In this document: positions 8,263 through 17,452 of the stretch, one piece after another
How the letters are laid out: the number at the start of each line of letters is the position of its first letter
How positions within the stretch are numbered: position 1 is the stretch's first letter
DNA from: Candidatus Melainabacteria bacterium
GTDB lineage: Bacteria > Cyanobacteriota > Vampirovibrionia > Obscuribacterales > Obscuribacteraceae
Assembly: GCA_003151275.1 (NCBI GenBank)
Contig: PLXC01000065.1
Span: forward strand, 1-64,000
DNA length: 64,000 bases
Direction: 5' to 3'
Made by a program: the position numbers and the translations under genes
The notes under the pieces: generated by a model
What the model was told of the DNA's origin: nothing
Database searches by the model: none
Seen by the model: the letters and a program-made list of their open reading frames with translations, nothing else

Positions 8263-9645
8263 ATGTCCGAAATTTCAAGCCAAGTAAATCCACCAACAGG
8301 CGTAATTGACAAGCAACTGCTTGACGCGTGTATTCATTGCGGCTTGTGCTTGCCTGCTTGTCCAACCTATCTTGCTACTGGGCGCGAGATGGAATCGCCG
8401 CGCGGACGCATCTACTTGCTCTCGCAGTGGAATGAAGGAACTCTCCCACTCGATGCACGCTTGGCCGAGCATATTGATTCTTGCCTCGGCTGTTTTGGTT
8501 GTCAGACTGCATGTCCGTCCGGCGTTGACTACGCAAACATCCTGGACCAAGCCCGTCCTCACATAACCGCAAGAAAGCCTGGATATCAGCGTTTTTTGAT
8601 GCGCTTCGGCTTTAAGAATCTGCTGCCAGATTATCCAAGGCTACACATGCTCGCCAGTCTCATGCGCAAATGGCAGAGTTTCAACGGCAGCGAAATGTTG
8701 CGAAAGCTCGCCGGCGTAGCTCCAAATCAACCGATTGCTGGTAGTCCCCCGCTCTCTCCAAATCCGCTTCGCAAGCTCTTCTACCGACTCTGGCAATGTG
8801 ATGCATTGTTGCCGAAAATTCCATCATTTAAACCACTGCCGAAAAAATCTTGGAAGTCCGGCGAAAAGAAAGGTACCGTTCAGCTATTTGCTGGATGTGT
8901 GATGGATGTCTTTTATAACTCTGTCAATCACGCCTCTATTGATTTGCTTAAGGCTCAAGGTCAAGTTGTTGAGGTTCCTGAGCAAACCTGTTGTGGTGCG
9001 CTAGCTGCCCATGCCGGTGAGACAGACATCATGTTGGCGCTGGCCAAGCGAAATATCCGCTCGCTTGAACCAACTCAAGGACCAATCGTTGTGACGTCCG
9101 CCGGTTGCGGCGCAATGATGAAACAATATGGCGAACATTTTCACAATGATCAAGAGTGGAGCGCTCGTGCCGCAGCAATTTCGAACCGCATCGTCGATAT
9201 CACCGAAGAATTAGCGAAGCGTGAATTTGAGCGCAAGGATAGCGCGGAGAATATTCCGGCGCTAAAGATCGCTTACCATGCTGCTTGCCATCTGGTTCAC
9301 GCTCAAAATATTCGAGAAGCGCCGCAGAAGCTGCTGATGGATTTCGCCGTCGATGTGAACGCGACGAGTTCGACTGCCAATAAGATTGAACTTATTCCCT
9401 TGCGGGAAGCCGAACATTGCTGCGGCAGCGCCGGTATATACAATTTGCTCCACACTGAACTGAGCATGGAAGTGCTGAATCGAAAGATGGATTTCATCGC
9501 CGAGAGTGGTGCTGACACAGTCGTTACGACCAATCCCGGCTGCATGTTGCAGATTATGGCGGGCGTCAAGCAACGTCGCTTGCCCGTGCAGGTACTTCAT
9601 CTCTGTGAGCTTTTGCGGGATGCGTACTGCGTCAAGGACAACTAG
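8263..9645 (+). CDS. glcF: Glycolate oxidase iron-sulfur subunit GlcF-like
   Basis: Two ferredoxin-type 4Fe-4S clusters are encoded near the N-terminus: CIHCGLCLPACPTY and CLGCFGCQTACPSGVDY. Two CCG domains follow, with TCCGALAAHAGE and HCCGSAGIYN, typical of GlcF and of heterodisulfide-reductase-like subunits that pass electrons to the quinone pool. I place the start at ATG 8263 (MSEISSQVN), which leaves 461 residues, the usual GlcF length. The frame is open further upstream but that extension overlaps glcE and has no family match. A TATAAT (8251-8256) lies just before the start. With GlcE it should form part of a glycolate or lactate-type oxidase. Confidence 0.9.
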   Translation: MSEISSQVNPPTGVIDKQLLDACIHCGLCLPACPTYLATGREMESPRGRIYLLSQWNEGTLPLDARLAEHIDSCLGCFGCQTACPSGVDYANILDQARPHITARKPGYQRFLMRFGFKNLLPDYPRLHMLASLMRKWQSFNGSEMLRKLAGVAPNQPIAGSPPLSPNPLRKLFYRLWQCDALLPKIPSFKPLPKKSWKSGEKKGTVQLFAGCVMDVFYNSVNHASIDLLKAQGQVVEVPEQTCCGALAAHAGETDIMLALAKRNIRSLEPTQGPIVVTSAGCGAMMKQYGEHFHNDQEWSARAAAISNRIVDITEELAKREFERKDSAENIPALKIAYHAACHLVHAQNIREAPQKLLMDFAVDVNATSSTANKIELIPLREAEHCCGSAGIYNLLHTELSMEVLNRKMDFIAESGADTVVTTNPGCMLQIMAGVKQRRLPVQVLHLCELLRDAYCVKDN

Positions 9646-9810
9646 GTTGCCAATTACTATTCCTTGTTTAAGGTCGCTTTATAACTCGAAATGAGCCATC
9701 AGGGCGCGTTCGCAAACGACTATAATTGACAAAACGCACATGCAGCGAACCTTTATTCCTGAATATCAGGAACGTATAGGTTGGTTTCAGTTGAATCAAG
9801 GAGACGAAAC

Positions 9811-10464
9811 TTGTCTACAGAGGTGGTGTTGAAGAATCGTAAGCCAGAGCTATTCGAGCGCGATTTACCCGAAGAAAGGCTCAATCATTATTTGACCAAG
9901 CAGTGCATTGCCGTCGACACCGAAACACGTGGCTTGATCGTGCCAAGAGACCGATTGTGTTTGGTGCAAATTTGTGATGAGGAAGGTCTGGTAACGTTTG
10001 TGCGCTTCCAACATTTGAGCGACCTACCGCGCGACAATTCAAACTTAAAGAAATTGATGGAGGCGCCTCAGGTGATGAAGCTGTTTCACTTCGCTCGCTT
10101 TGACGTTGCCGTTATGAAGCATTATTTGAATGCCACGGTCAATCCAATTTGGTGCACCAAAATCGCCTCAAAACTTGTGCGCACATATACCGACCGGCAC
10201 AGCCTGAAAGACTTGACTCGTGAATTGTTGCAGCTTGAGATGGATAAAAGTGACCAGTCGAGTGATTGGGCTAAACCGGATTTAACCGATTCACAGTTGG
10301 AATATGCCGCAAATGATGTTCGTAATCTACACGCGCTGCAGACGAAACTGCGCTATTTGCTGGAACGTGAGGATCGCATGCATCTGGCTGAGCGCTTGTT
10401 TCAAGCACTGCCGATAATTTGTGAAATGGATCTGCGCGGCTGGAAAGATATTTTTGAGCACTAG
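9811..10464 (+). CDS. Ribonuclease D-like 3'-5' exonuclease
   Basis: This DEDDy exonuclease domain protein has the first motif IAVDTETRGL (Asp and Glu), the second around LFHFARFDVAVM, and the third YAANDVRNLHAL with the catalytic Tyr and Asp. It lacks the HRDC domains of full RNase D, like many single-domain RNase D proteins of cyanobacteria and alphaproteobacteria. These trim tRNA or other structured RNA 3' ends. I place the start at TTG 9811 because AAGGAG at 9798-9803 is spaced seven bases from it. The TTG at 9781 has no such site. A TATAAT at 9721-9726 could be its -10 element. gcvPB follows 41 bases later. Confidence 0.88.
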   Translation: MSTEVVLKNRKPELFERDLPEERLNHYLTKQCIAVDTETRGLIVPRDRLCLVQICDEEGLVTFVRFQHLSDLPRDNSNLKKLMEAPQVMKLFHFARFDVAVMKHYLNATVNPIWCTKIASKLVRTYTDRHSLKDLTRELLQLEMDKSDQSSDWAKPDLTDSQLEYAANDVRNLHALQTKLRYLLEREDRMHLAERLFQALPIICEMDLRGWKDIFEH

Positions 10465-10505
10465 AATTTGGTCATCGTTAGTGGACGTCGAACTGGAGCA
10501 TTGAG

Positions 10506-11963
10506 ATGGAAAAACTGATCTACGAGAAATCCCGCAAAGGAAGAACGAGCACTATTCTTCCTCAATCCGGAGTTCCCGAAAAGCAACTGGCGGACTTCTT
10601 ACCAGCCAAGTTCATCCGCAAAGTTCCGGCAGCCTTGCCTGAAGTTAGCGAGCTCGAAAACATGCGGCACTTTGTTCGCCTCTCGCACTTGAATCATTGC
10701 ATTGAGAGTGGCTTCTATCCACTTGGCTCTTGCACTATGAAGTACAACCCCAAAGTCAACGATGCCATGGCTGCGCTGGAAGGATTTCGCGAGTTGCATC
10801 CATATCAACCTGAAGATCAAATTCAAGGTGCACTCGAACTGATTTGGGAATTGCAAGAAAAGATTGCTGCCATTGTCGGACTGCCATCCGTTACGTTGCA
10901 ACCGGCAGCCGGAGCTCATGGCGAGATGACCGGGCTTCTGCTGATCAAAGCTTACTTTGAAGCGCAAGGAGATCACAAGCGTCGTAAGGTAATCGTACCT
11001 GACACCGCTCATGGTACTAATCCAGCAACCGCTGCTATGGCTGGATTTGAAGTTGTCGAAATCAAGTCTAACGATCGGGGACTAGTGGATATTGAGGCGC
11101 TCAAGGCTGTGCTGGGACCTGATACAGCAGCGATTATGCTCACCAATCCGAACACTCTCGGCTTGTTCGAAGAAGAAATTCAGACTGTTCAAAAACTTGT
11201 GCACGAGGCCGGCGGCTTACTGTATTACGACGGCGCTAACCTCAACGCGATCATGGGGCTGGTTCGCCCAGGCGATATGGGTTTCGACGTCTGCCATTTG
11301 AATCTGCATAAGACCTTCTCCACCCCGCACGGTGGCGGTGGTCCCGGTGGCTGCGCAGTCGCCGCACGACAAAAGTTGGAGCCGTTTATGCCCAAGCCAA
11401 CGGTGCGTCGTGAGGAAAATCGTTTTACACTCGATTGGAATCGACCTCAATCGATCGGCAAGGTAAAAGGTTTCTATGGCAACTTTGGCATTCTCGTTCG
11501 TGCCTATACTTACATTATGGCGCACGGAAGAGACGGTCTGTGCCAAGTTTCACGCGATGCCATTCTCAGCGCTAACTACCTAAAGGAACGCTTAAAGCGA
11601 AACTTTGTTGTCGCCTACGGACAGCCTTGCATGCATGAATTTGTTCTTTCAGGCAGCTTGCAAAAGGAACGAGGTGTGGCCACGACTAATATCGCCAAGC
11701 GCATGCTCGACTATGGAATCCACGCGCCTACAGTCTACTTCCCGCTTGTCGTGCCGGAAGCGATGATGATCGAGCCGACTGAAACTGAATCGAAAGAAAC
11801 CTTAGATGAGTTCGTAGAGATCATGCTGGCCATCGACGAAGAGACCAAGACCAAACCGGAGTTTGTCCGCGCCGCACCACATACGACACCAGTTGGCAGA
11901 TTGGATGAAGCTCTGGCGGCACGCAAACCGAACTTGCGCTGGGAACCGACGGCTAAGGACTAA
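10506..11963 (+). CDS. gcvPB: Glycine dehydrogenase (decarboxylating) subunit 2
   Basis: The protein is the C-terminal half of the P-protein, in the two-subunit arrangement. [28 protein letters not shown] and the pyridoxal-phosphate lysine site [19 protein letters not shown] are both clear, and length (485) is normal. It decarboxylates glycine and passes the aminomethyl group to lipoyl-GcvH. The start ATG 10506 has GGAG at 10495-10498. gcvPA, gcvH and gcvT, normally adjacent, are absent from both sides here, so the partner subunit must be encoded elsewhere. The stop lies inside a 12-bp tandem repeat. Confidence 0.95.
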   Translation: MEKLIYEKSRKGRTSTILPQSGVPEKQLADFLPAKFIRKVPAALPEVSELENMRHFVRLSHLNHCIESGFYPLGSCTMKYNPKVNDAMAALEGFRELHPYQPEDQIQGALELIWELQEKIAAIVGLPSVTLQPAAGAHGEMTGLLLIKAYFEAQGDHKRRKVIVPDTAHGTNPATAAMAGFEVVEIKSNDRGLVDIEALKAVLGPDTAAIMLTNPNTLGLFEEEIQTVQKLVHEAGGLLYYDGANLNAIMGLVRPGDMGFDVCHLNLHKTFSTPHGGGGPGGCAVAARQKLEPFMPKPTVRREENRFTLDWNRPQSIGKVKGFYGNFGILVRAYTYIMAHGRDGLCQVSRDAILSANYLKERLKRNFVVAYGQPCMHEFVLSGSLQKERGVATTNIAKRMLDYGIHAPTVYFPLVVPEAMMIEPTETESKETLDEFVEIMLAIDEETKTKPEFVRAAPHTTPVGRLDEALAARKPNLRWEPTAKD

Positions 11964-12015
11964 GGCTAGGACTAAGGCTAGGACTAAGGCTAGGACTAAG
12001 GCTAGGACTAAGGAC
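11951..12015. repeat. 12-bp tandem repeat overlapping the gcvPB stop
   Basis: AAGGCTAGGACT is repeated four times without interruption from 11962 to 12009, flanked by partial copies (CTAAGGACT at both ends). The gcvPB stop codon TAA (11961-11963) overlaps the first unit. Because 12 is a multiple of 3 and every unit carries in-frame TAA or TAG triplets, copy-number changes would not extend the protein. Confidence 0.9.
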
Positions 12016-12111
12016 TACTCGAAAATTTAGCGCGCGCATCCTCCGTGCTTATAACGACACGGCGAAGTCGCGTTCCAATTCTACGTTGGCGGACGACTTA
12101 CAGCTCGAACT

Positions 12112-12723
12112 CTAAAATACGTTGCGATATTCGATTTGGAACTTCACGTACGTCAGTTTTTCTTTCAATCTGGCAATCTCTCGCTTCGTTCCTTTGATCG
12201 GTGCCAGGCATGCCAGAGCAACCGCGTTTATAAACAGAAGTGGTGTCAGAGACATCAGTAGTTTTGTCATCTCATCGCCTATGTAGCCGTTGTAGGCGCG
12301 CATGGCGATGTAGAATCCGAAAAGGTTGGCGCTTAAAAATATGCCGCAATGAATGTATAGAAAAATTCGTTCTCGTGCCAGCAGAACAATTAACTTGGCT
12401 AGCTCTTCTTTGAGCTCCTGAGGCACATCTGTCTTAGGCTTGACAAAACTTGGTGCCTTTTGCGCTGCTCTCTGCAGGACCTGAGTCTTCACGCCATTGG
12501 CATGATCTGCTGATTGCAACATCGGCCCCGGGCTTCGATGCGCCGCGAACGATTGGGCAAAATTGCGGTTCTCTGGAGCTTGGTGCCCTGCGTGGCGGGA
12601 CTTGCCTGGAGCTCCACATTCACCGCAGAATCTGGCGGTGATTTCGAGCGCTGTCGAGCAGTGAACGCAAGTATCTACAGAGTGTCCGGCGAAATTGTGG
12701 TTTGAGGATAAGCTAAGCGCCAT
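12112..12723 (-). CDS. Zinc-ribbon membrane protein, function unknown
   Basis: An N-terminal zinc ribbon is visible (CVHCSTALEITARFCGECG, about residues 19-37), followed by a polar linker of about 70 residues. Two predicted membrane helices follow (about 120-145, IFLYIHCGIFLSANLFGFYIA, and about 155-175, LLMSLTPLLFINAVALACL), with a basic, partly coiled C-terminal tail. I do not recognise a named family. Proteins with a zinc ribbon in front of one or two membrane helices are common and uncharacterised; another, with a different layout, is encoded at 38038-38577 in this window. It stands alone, with long gaps on both sides. Confidence 0.75.
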   Translation of the reverse strand: MALSLSSNHNFAGHSVDTCVHCSTALEITARFCGECGAPGKSRHAGHQAPENRNFAQSFAAHRSPGPMLQSADHANGVKTQVLQRAAQKAPSFVKPKTDVPQELKEELAKLIVLLARERIFLYIHCGIFLSANLFGFYIAMRAYNGYIGDEMTKLLMSLTPLLFINAVALACLAPIKGTKREIARLKEKLTYVKFQIEYRNVF

Positions 12724-13064
12724 ACTTGGTGTCGTTACCTGAGCGTGTGGAATGGTTGACGTGTCGACCGTGATCCCTTCAGTAACCTATAGAGCCCGCT
12801 GAATAAGGCTTAGAACAATGATATGCCTGATTCCCAAAAACTCAAGTTGAATTAATCGCTCAACGCCGTCTTTAGTGGTGCTTTCACCATGGAGAGACGC
12901 CGGAATTCCTTACTTAACGCTCTGGAATTATTACATCAGTATGAAGAACACGCAAGCATCTGCAACTGTGTGCAACGAAAACTTGGATAAGTATTCGATC
13001 ACTTATCCCAAGATTCACTGACCGTGCTCGCACTGAGACATATCAGCAGCGCTAATTGACGTGA
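12724..13064. other. 341-base intergenic stretch with one hairpin
   Basis: There is no convincing gene. GGATAAGT (12985-12992) pairs with ACTTATCC (13001-13008) around an 8-base loop. Read on the minus strand it is followed by AAGTTTTCG, so it may be a weak terminator for the UbiB gene, whose stop lies about 55 bases before it in transcription order. Confidence 0.5.
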
Positions 13065-14618
13065 CTAGACCATGTTGGAAAGTTTGGCGGCTGCTTTGAA
13101 AAGGTTGATCGCCGCATGAGGATTGAATCTACCGTCTGTGAATACTTCTTTCAGGATAGCGTTGCTGATGATGGCGTTGTTTTTGAGCAGAAGTCTCTGC
13201 GCATACGGCATTGAGGCGTCGATGAAGTTGAACTGAGGATTGATTGAGAGAGCCACTCCTTCAAGAGTGAGCAAAGCCCTCATCACGTAGGTAAAGTCCG
13301 TCGGCAAGCGGAAAGGATAGCGGTAGCAAACTTCTGAGAAGTCGAAAAGCATTTTGCGGAAGCGTACCTTGTTCATGCCCTCGGCAAAACGAGTGTCGAT
13401 TATTGGTGACAGGTCGTTAAACAATGCGTCTCGATCAACATCGCCGTTCAAGAAACCCATGCCGACAAAATCGTCTACCAGACTCCTGTAATCCCTTTGG
13501 ATCACGTGCACGAGGGCATTTACGAGATGTTGTTTGAGCTCAGGCGTCAATCTGCCGACCATGCCAAAATCAAATATGCCGATCCGTCCGTCAGGCATCA
13601 AGCGCATGTTGCCTGGATGCGGATCAGCGTGAAAGAAACCGTCTTCGAGGAGCTGCCGCAGATAGAAGTCGGCGCCGATGCGGGTAACTTCATCAGGCGT
13701 CATACCGAGTTCGCGAATGGCGTCTACGTCCGTGATTCGGGTGCCTGGTATATATTCGATGGTCAGGACACGCCTGCCTGTGAGCCGCCAGACGATACGG
13801 GGAATGCAGATGCGATCTAGGTTGCGGAAGTTATGGCGGAAACGATCCGCGTTTCTACCTTCCCTGATGTAATCAATCTCTTCGAAAATCGTGCGGGCAA
13901 ATTCATCCACAACTCCCGGCCAGTCTGTGTGCCGACACAAGTTTGGATAGTTCATTACTTCGTCGGCGACGGCGGCCAGTATTTGCACGTCTGCCGCAAT
14001 GATTAGAGGCAGACCCGGTCTTTGTACCTTCACGACGACATCCCGACCGTCTTTCAAAACCGCTCGATAGGCTTGCGACAAGCTTGCTGCCGCGATCGGC
14101 ATGGAATCAAAGGAGGCATAAAGCTCTTCCGGCACTCCACCTAATTCCCGGGCAATCGTTTCTCGCGCCGTAGCAGTGGGAAAAGGGTCGACGTTTTCTT
14201 GCAGAACCGCCAGCTCGAGCATCGCCGGTAGCGGCATTAAGTCTGCCCGCGTCGAAAGTGTCTGTCCGATTTTTATAAAGGTAGGTCCAAGGTCATGCAG
14301 TTGTTTGCACAAACGACGTCCCAAGAGCCGCAACTCATCATATTGCGCGCTAGTCAGCGCCACTTCTTCCGAATCGCTCGCCGCTGAATCTTTGGAGAGT
14401 CTGTCGAACTCTTGTGTGTGATGACGGGAAAAGCCGCGGACGGACCAAATAATCATCCAAACAATAGGAAAGACGCGCAGAGCAGCCTTGTAGCCCTGGA
14501 TCCGCTGGATACGCCAAAACACGCGCCACCAGGAAACCACCAATCTACTGACTGTTACGTCGCTGAACGCTTCACTGATTGGATTGAATCCAGCACTATC
14601 CATGTTTGATGTTGCCAA
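13065..14618 (-). CDS. ABC1/UbiB (AarF) family atypical kinase
   Basis: The protein shows the KxGQ motif (FIKIGQTLSTRADLMP), the alanine-rich nucleotide loop and lysine (AAASLSQAYRAVLKDGRDVVVKVQRPG), EIDYIREGRNADRFR, and the catalytic FFHADPHPGNMRLMPDGRIGIFDFGMVGRL segment. UbiB/ADCK proteins are ATPases that support ubiquinone or other prenyl-lipid biosynthesis, and cyanobacterial genomes carry several. Unlike E. coli UbiB, no clear C-terminal transmembrane pair is visible. The start is TTG 14618; ATG 14603 would remove five residues. Its neighbours (a zinc-ribbon protein and RNase PH) give no pathway hint. Confidence 0.9.
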   Translation of the reverse strand: MATSNMDSAGFNPISEAFSDVTVSRLVVSWWRVFWRIQRIQGYKAALRVFPIVWMIIWSVRGFSRHHTQEFDRLSKDSAASDSEEVALTSAQYDELRLLGRRLCKQLHDLGPTFIKIGQTLSTRADLMPLPAMLELAVLQENVDPFPTATARETIARELGGVPEELYASFDSMPIAAASLSQAYRAVLKDGRDVVVKVQRPGLPLIIAADVQILAAVADEVMNYPNLCRHTDWPGVVDEFARTIFEEIDYIREGRNADRFRHNFRNLDRICIPRIVWRLTGRRVLTIEYIPGTRITDVDAIRELGMTPDEVTRIGADFYLRQLLEDGFFHADPHPGNMRLMPDGRIGIFDFGMVGRLTPELKQHLVNALVHVIQRDYRSLVDDFVGMGFLNGDVDRDALFNDLSPIIDTRFAEGMNKVRFRKMLFDFSEVCYRYPFRLPTDFTYVMRALLTLEGVALSINPQFNFIDASMPYAQRLLLKNNAIISNAILKEVFTDGRFNPHAAINLFKAAAKLSNMV

Positions 14619-14917
14619 CGCCTTCGCTTTCGAACCCGCTCTTGACCTCTAGTTTAAGCCTATCGCAATCGTTGTCAGAAGCGTGGAACATAAATTTTAG
14701 TTTCTATTGCTGATCCTGCGCTATCGCTGTCGCTGTAACTCATACGAGCGGCTCGATCCCGAGTGAAAATGCTAATTGTTGGTCGGCTAAATTGACCGCA
14801 ATTTTAAGTTACGCAGACAAAGCGGTGACTTCTGTTTACAAGCCTAACTCGAGCATGGCTTGCACAGTCCAGATTCTGTACACAGCCAAATTGTCCGGCG
14901 CTTAAAATCCGCCGAGC

Positions 14918-15643
14918 TTAACGCTGCTTCAAAGCTGCATTTTGCATAGCGATGATTTCTTTAATGCCTTTATCGGCAAGGGCCATCAGTTCGGGCACCT
15001 TGGTGTTATCGAAAGGTTTGGTTTCGGCTGTGATTTGAAGCTCAAGCACCTTGCCTGATTCGGTCAGGACAATGTTGCTGTCCATCTCGGCTTGGGAATC
15101 TTCATGGTAATTGGGATCTAAGAGGATCTGGTCTTTTACCTGGCAAATGCTCACCGCAGCCATATGCTCAAGCAACGGCAGATCGTCCCAGACACCGGAT
15201 TTTCGCAACTTTAGTAAGGCATCATAAAGAGCGAGGAAGCCACCGCTTATCGCAGCCACTCTGGTGCCGCCATCAGCTTGGAGCACGTCGCAGTCGATCG
15301 TGATCGTCCGTTCTCCTAGCGCTCTGCGGTCCACAACCGCTCGCAGACATCGTCCGATCAATCTTTGGATTTCGCTTGTCCGACCTGATGGTTGCCCACG
15401 CGTTACTTCGCGCGTTGAACGCACGAGGGTCGAGCCTGGCAAAAGTGAGTATTCAGCTGTGATCCAGCCTTCGCCCTTGCCAATTAAAAAAGCGGGAACG
15501 CGCTCTTCAATCTTTGCTGTAATGAATAATTTTGTGTCACCAAACTCGACTAGAACTGAGCCGTCGGCGTTTTTGGTGAAGTGTCTTGTGAACTTTATCG
15601 GTCTGAGTTGATCCCACTGCCGATTGTCTCGCCGCCGGAACAT
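14918..15643 (-). CDS. rph: Ribonuclease PH
   Basis: The sequence covers the complete RNase PH fold at the usual length (241). It begins with RRRDNRQWDQLRPIKFTRHFTKNADGSVLVEFGDTK, where family members have 'R.d.R..d.lRp'. The phosphate-binding arginine loop TREVTRGQPSGRTSEIQRLIGRCLRAVVD is present, as is ITIDCDVLQADGGTRVAAISGGF. RNase PH is a phosphorolytic 3'-5' exonuclease that trims tRNA 3' ends and forms a hexamer. It is separated from the neighbouring genes by 299 and 77 bases and is likely its own unit. Confidence 0.95.
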   Translation of the reverse strand: MFRRRDNRQWDQLRPIKFTRHFTKNADGSVLVEFGDTKLFITAKIEERVPAFLIGKGEGWITAEYSLLPGSTLVRSTREVTRGQPSGRTSEIQRLIGRCLRAVVDRRALGERTITIDCDVLQADGGTRVAAISGGFLALYDALLKLRKSGVWDDLPLLEHMAAVSICQVKDQILLDPNYHEDSQAEMDSNIVLTESGKVLELQITAETKPFDNTKVPELMALADKGIKEIIAMQNAALKQR

Positions 15644-15720
15644 TCACACTCGCTTTCTACTAGAATCGATACCAGACTCAAATATAACCGCCCAACATCC
15701 CTAAAGTATACGGTTGGGAA

Positions 15721-16776
15721 TTATTCGGCTGCTGCAATTTGTTGACCAAACCGCAGCCGACTGATCTTGGCGGTGCCCTTGAGACTGAACTGTTTGCCTG
15801 GCACGACCTTCAAATCGGTGAAGCTGAATTGAATATCATCAGACCTGCCTCCCCAACTTGCCAAGCCATTCATTTTTTTCACAAGCATCTCAGACAATGA
15901 GGCTGAGATCTCGCTGCCGTTTGTGTTCAGATGCGTGTCACTGACTGCAATCCAACCATTTTCCAGTCCAAGTTTTGCGTTCAACTCCAGAGGCAATGGC
16001 ATGCCCATTCCACCCATGCCAATGTTGGCTTGGCTGGTGATTGAGATCCTGTTTTGTTTGAGCAGGGATACAGCAGCACCGTTCAAGGTGATACCAAAGT
16101 TGGAGGCACTAGCTCCCAACAGACTAGCCAGCATGGCTACTTTTTTGTTGGCCGTTACGGATAACCGCTCGAGCGTCTGCGGTGAACTCAAAAATGTGTT
16201 CAGGCTTTGTTGACTGACTACAGCAGAGACTTCAGCATCCACAGGCGTTTTGAACTGAAGGACTTTGTCGTTTTTCATCAATAATGGGTCGAAGGCCATG
16301 TCGCCTTGTGCGTTCAAATTTAGTTGGTCGAAAACAAACATTGGAAAGTGGCCACCGTTGACATTGATGCCCAGGGACTTGACCGTGCCACCTTTCATAT
16401 CCAATTCCCCGGCCGTGACGTGCAACTTATCTATTGTTGAACCCTTCAGGCGCGCATCATCGATCTCTAGATTGACTCTACCGAAAGACCCGTTGCTGAT
16501 ATCAAGAAATGAGAATGGTGGCGCTGGTGGCTGGGATGGTGCGACCGCCTGTGGTTGCACTAACGTCTCAGGTTGAGCAGGTTCAACAGGTACGACTTGG
16601 TTTTGTTCAATGGAGCCAGGCACTATTGCCGCCGGCGTTTGAGCCAGCCCGTCTAAGTTGATTGAGATTGCGATTGCAAAAGAGAGGGATAACGCCAACC
16701 TGACTGTATTGCTGAGAATTCTCTGCTTAACATCGCCTTTTCGGGCTCGAGGTGTGCAGTCTTTGTTGCCAATCAT
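15721..16776 (-). CDS. DUF2993 (LmeA-like) exported lipid-binding protein
   Basis: A hydrophobic segment (TVRLALSLSFAIAISINLDGLAQ, about 24-46) looks like a signal peptide or anchor. It is followed by a Pro/Gln/Val-rich linker to about residue 88. The rest (LDISNGSFGRVNLEIDDARLKGSTIDKLHVTAGELDMKGG, and VSQQSLNTFLSS) fits DUF2993, whose Mycobacterium member LmeA is a periplasmic phospholipid-binding protein needed for mannan elongation. Cyanobacteria carry many DUF2993 proteins. The lipid-binding role here is inferred from family, not from visible catalytic residues. Confidence 0.78.
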   Translation of the reverse strand: MIGNKDCTPRARKGDVKQRILSNTVRLALSLSFAIAISINLDGLAQTPAAIVPGSIEQNQVVPVEPAQPETLVQPQAVAPSQPPAPPFSFLDISNGSFGRVNLEIDDARLKGSTIDKLHVTAGELDMKGGTVKSLGINVNGGHFPMFVFDQLNLNAQGDMAFDPLLMKNDKVLQFKTPVDAEVSAVVSQQSLNTFLSSPQTLERLSVTANKKVAMLASLLGASASNFGITLNGAAVSLLKQNRISITSQANIGMGGMGMPLPLELNAKLGLENGWIAVSDTHLNTNGSEISASLSEMLVKKMNGLASWGGRSDDIQFSFTDLKVVPGKQFSLKGTAKISRLRFGQQIAAAE

Positions 16777-16825
16777 TTATTAGTATCCTGAAGAATGATG
16801 TAAGTGCTTGGAATTATATGTGCAA

Positions 16826-16856
16826 AGCCACTCTCTGGACAATCCAAAGAGTGGCT
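16826..16856 (-). terminator. Hairpin terminator candidate after the Thr-rich lipoprotein
   Basis: AGCCACTCT (16826-16834) pairs perfectly with AGAGTGGCT (16848-16856), and an inner TTGGA/TCCAG pairing extends the stem. On the minus strand the stem is followed by only a short TTTGCA, so termination strength is uncertain. Confidence 0.6.
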
Positions 16857-16897
16857 AGGAAACCCGATTTATTCAGATTACCAGTGATATACAAAAA

Positions 16898-17122
16898 CTA
16901 CGGGGTAGTTGTTGTGCTCGTGGTTGTTGCACCAGTTGTTGTGGTCGCAGGGGCACCAGTGGTGGTGGTAGTGGTGGTTGTTGTTGCAGTAGCGTCAGGC
17001 GTTGCTGTTGTTGTGCCTGTCGTTGTAGTCGTGCTATCGGAAGTACCGCCGCAAGCTGTTAAGGAAGCTACGAGTGCGAAGCTAGCCGCAGCAAGGGCGA
17101 TGGTTTGAAATTTCGAAGTCAT
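16898..17122 (-). CDS. Small Thr-rich lipoprotein
   Basis: Starting at ATG 17122 the 74-residue product is MTSKFQTIALAAASFALVASLTACGG followed by a tail almost wholly of Thr with some Gly, Ala and Pro. The N-terminus is a lipoprotein signal peptide with lipobox LTAC, so the mature protein should be lipid-anchored outside the membrane. The tail resembles a low-complexity, probably O-glycosylated or spacer segment and has no enzymatic features. An upstream extension to 17215 is in frame but has no lipoprotein logic. A GGAG at about 17138 is 13 bases from the start. No family is recognisable because the tail is repetitive. Confidence 0.75.
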   Translation of the reverse strand: MTSKFQTIALAAASFALVASLTACGGTSDSTTTTTGTTTATPDATATTTTTTTTTGAPATTTTGATTTSTTTTP

Positions 17123-17452
17123 AAAGTCTGATCGTCTCCTTCTTTGCCTAATGAGATTGTTCTGTGTAATCGAAAGGCAAACTAGTAACTTTTTGCCAAC
17201 CTGGAACGGCCGCAATTATACAAGTAAATGCACGCGAGTCAAACTACTTGGAATGTTCGACTGAAGCTAGGTTAAGGCTGTGTGTAGGATTCATGCGCCC
17301 GAAGGATATCGACAAGATTGCTTACAAATACACTTAAGCGGCTCTAACCCAGGCTCTCGAGCTCTGGATCAGTTCAAAACGGCGGTTGCAAAGCGAAGAC
17401 GGGGCGCCCGTTTGCCAAACTGGCGCTGCTCAATTGACGTGTTCCCGCCGAA

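Noticed and set aside
12889..12990. 33-codon plus-strand frame (MERRRNSLLNALELLHQ...) in the 12.7-13.0 kb gap
   Set aside because: There is no ribosome binding site, it is isolated between minus-strand genes, and it is too short to judge without conservation.
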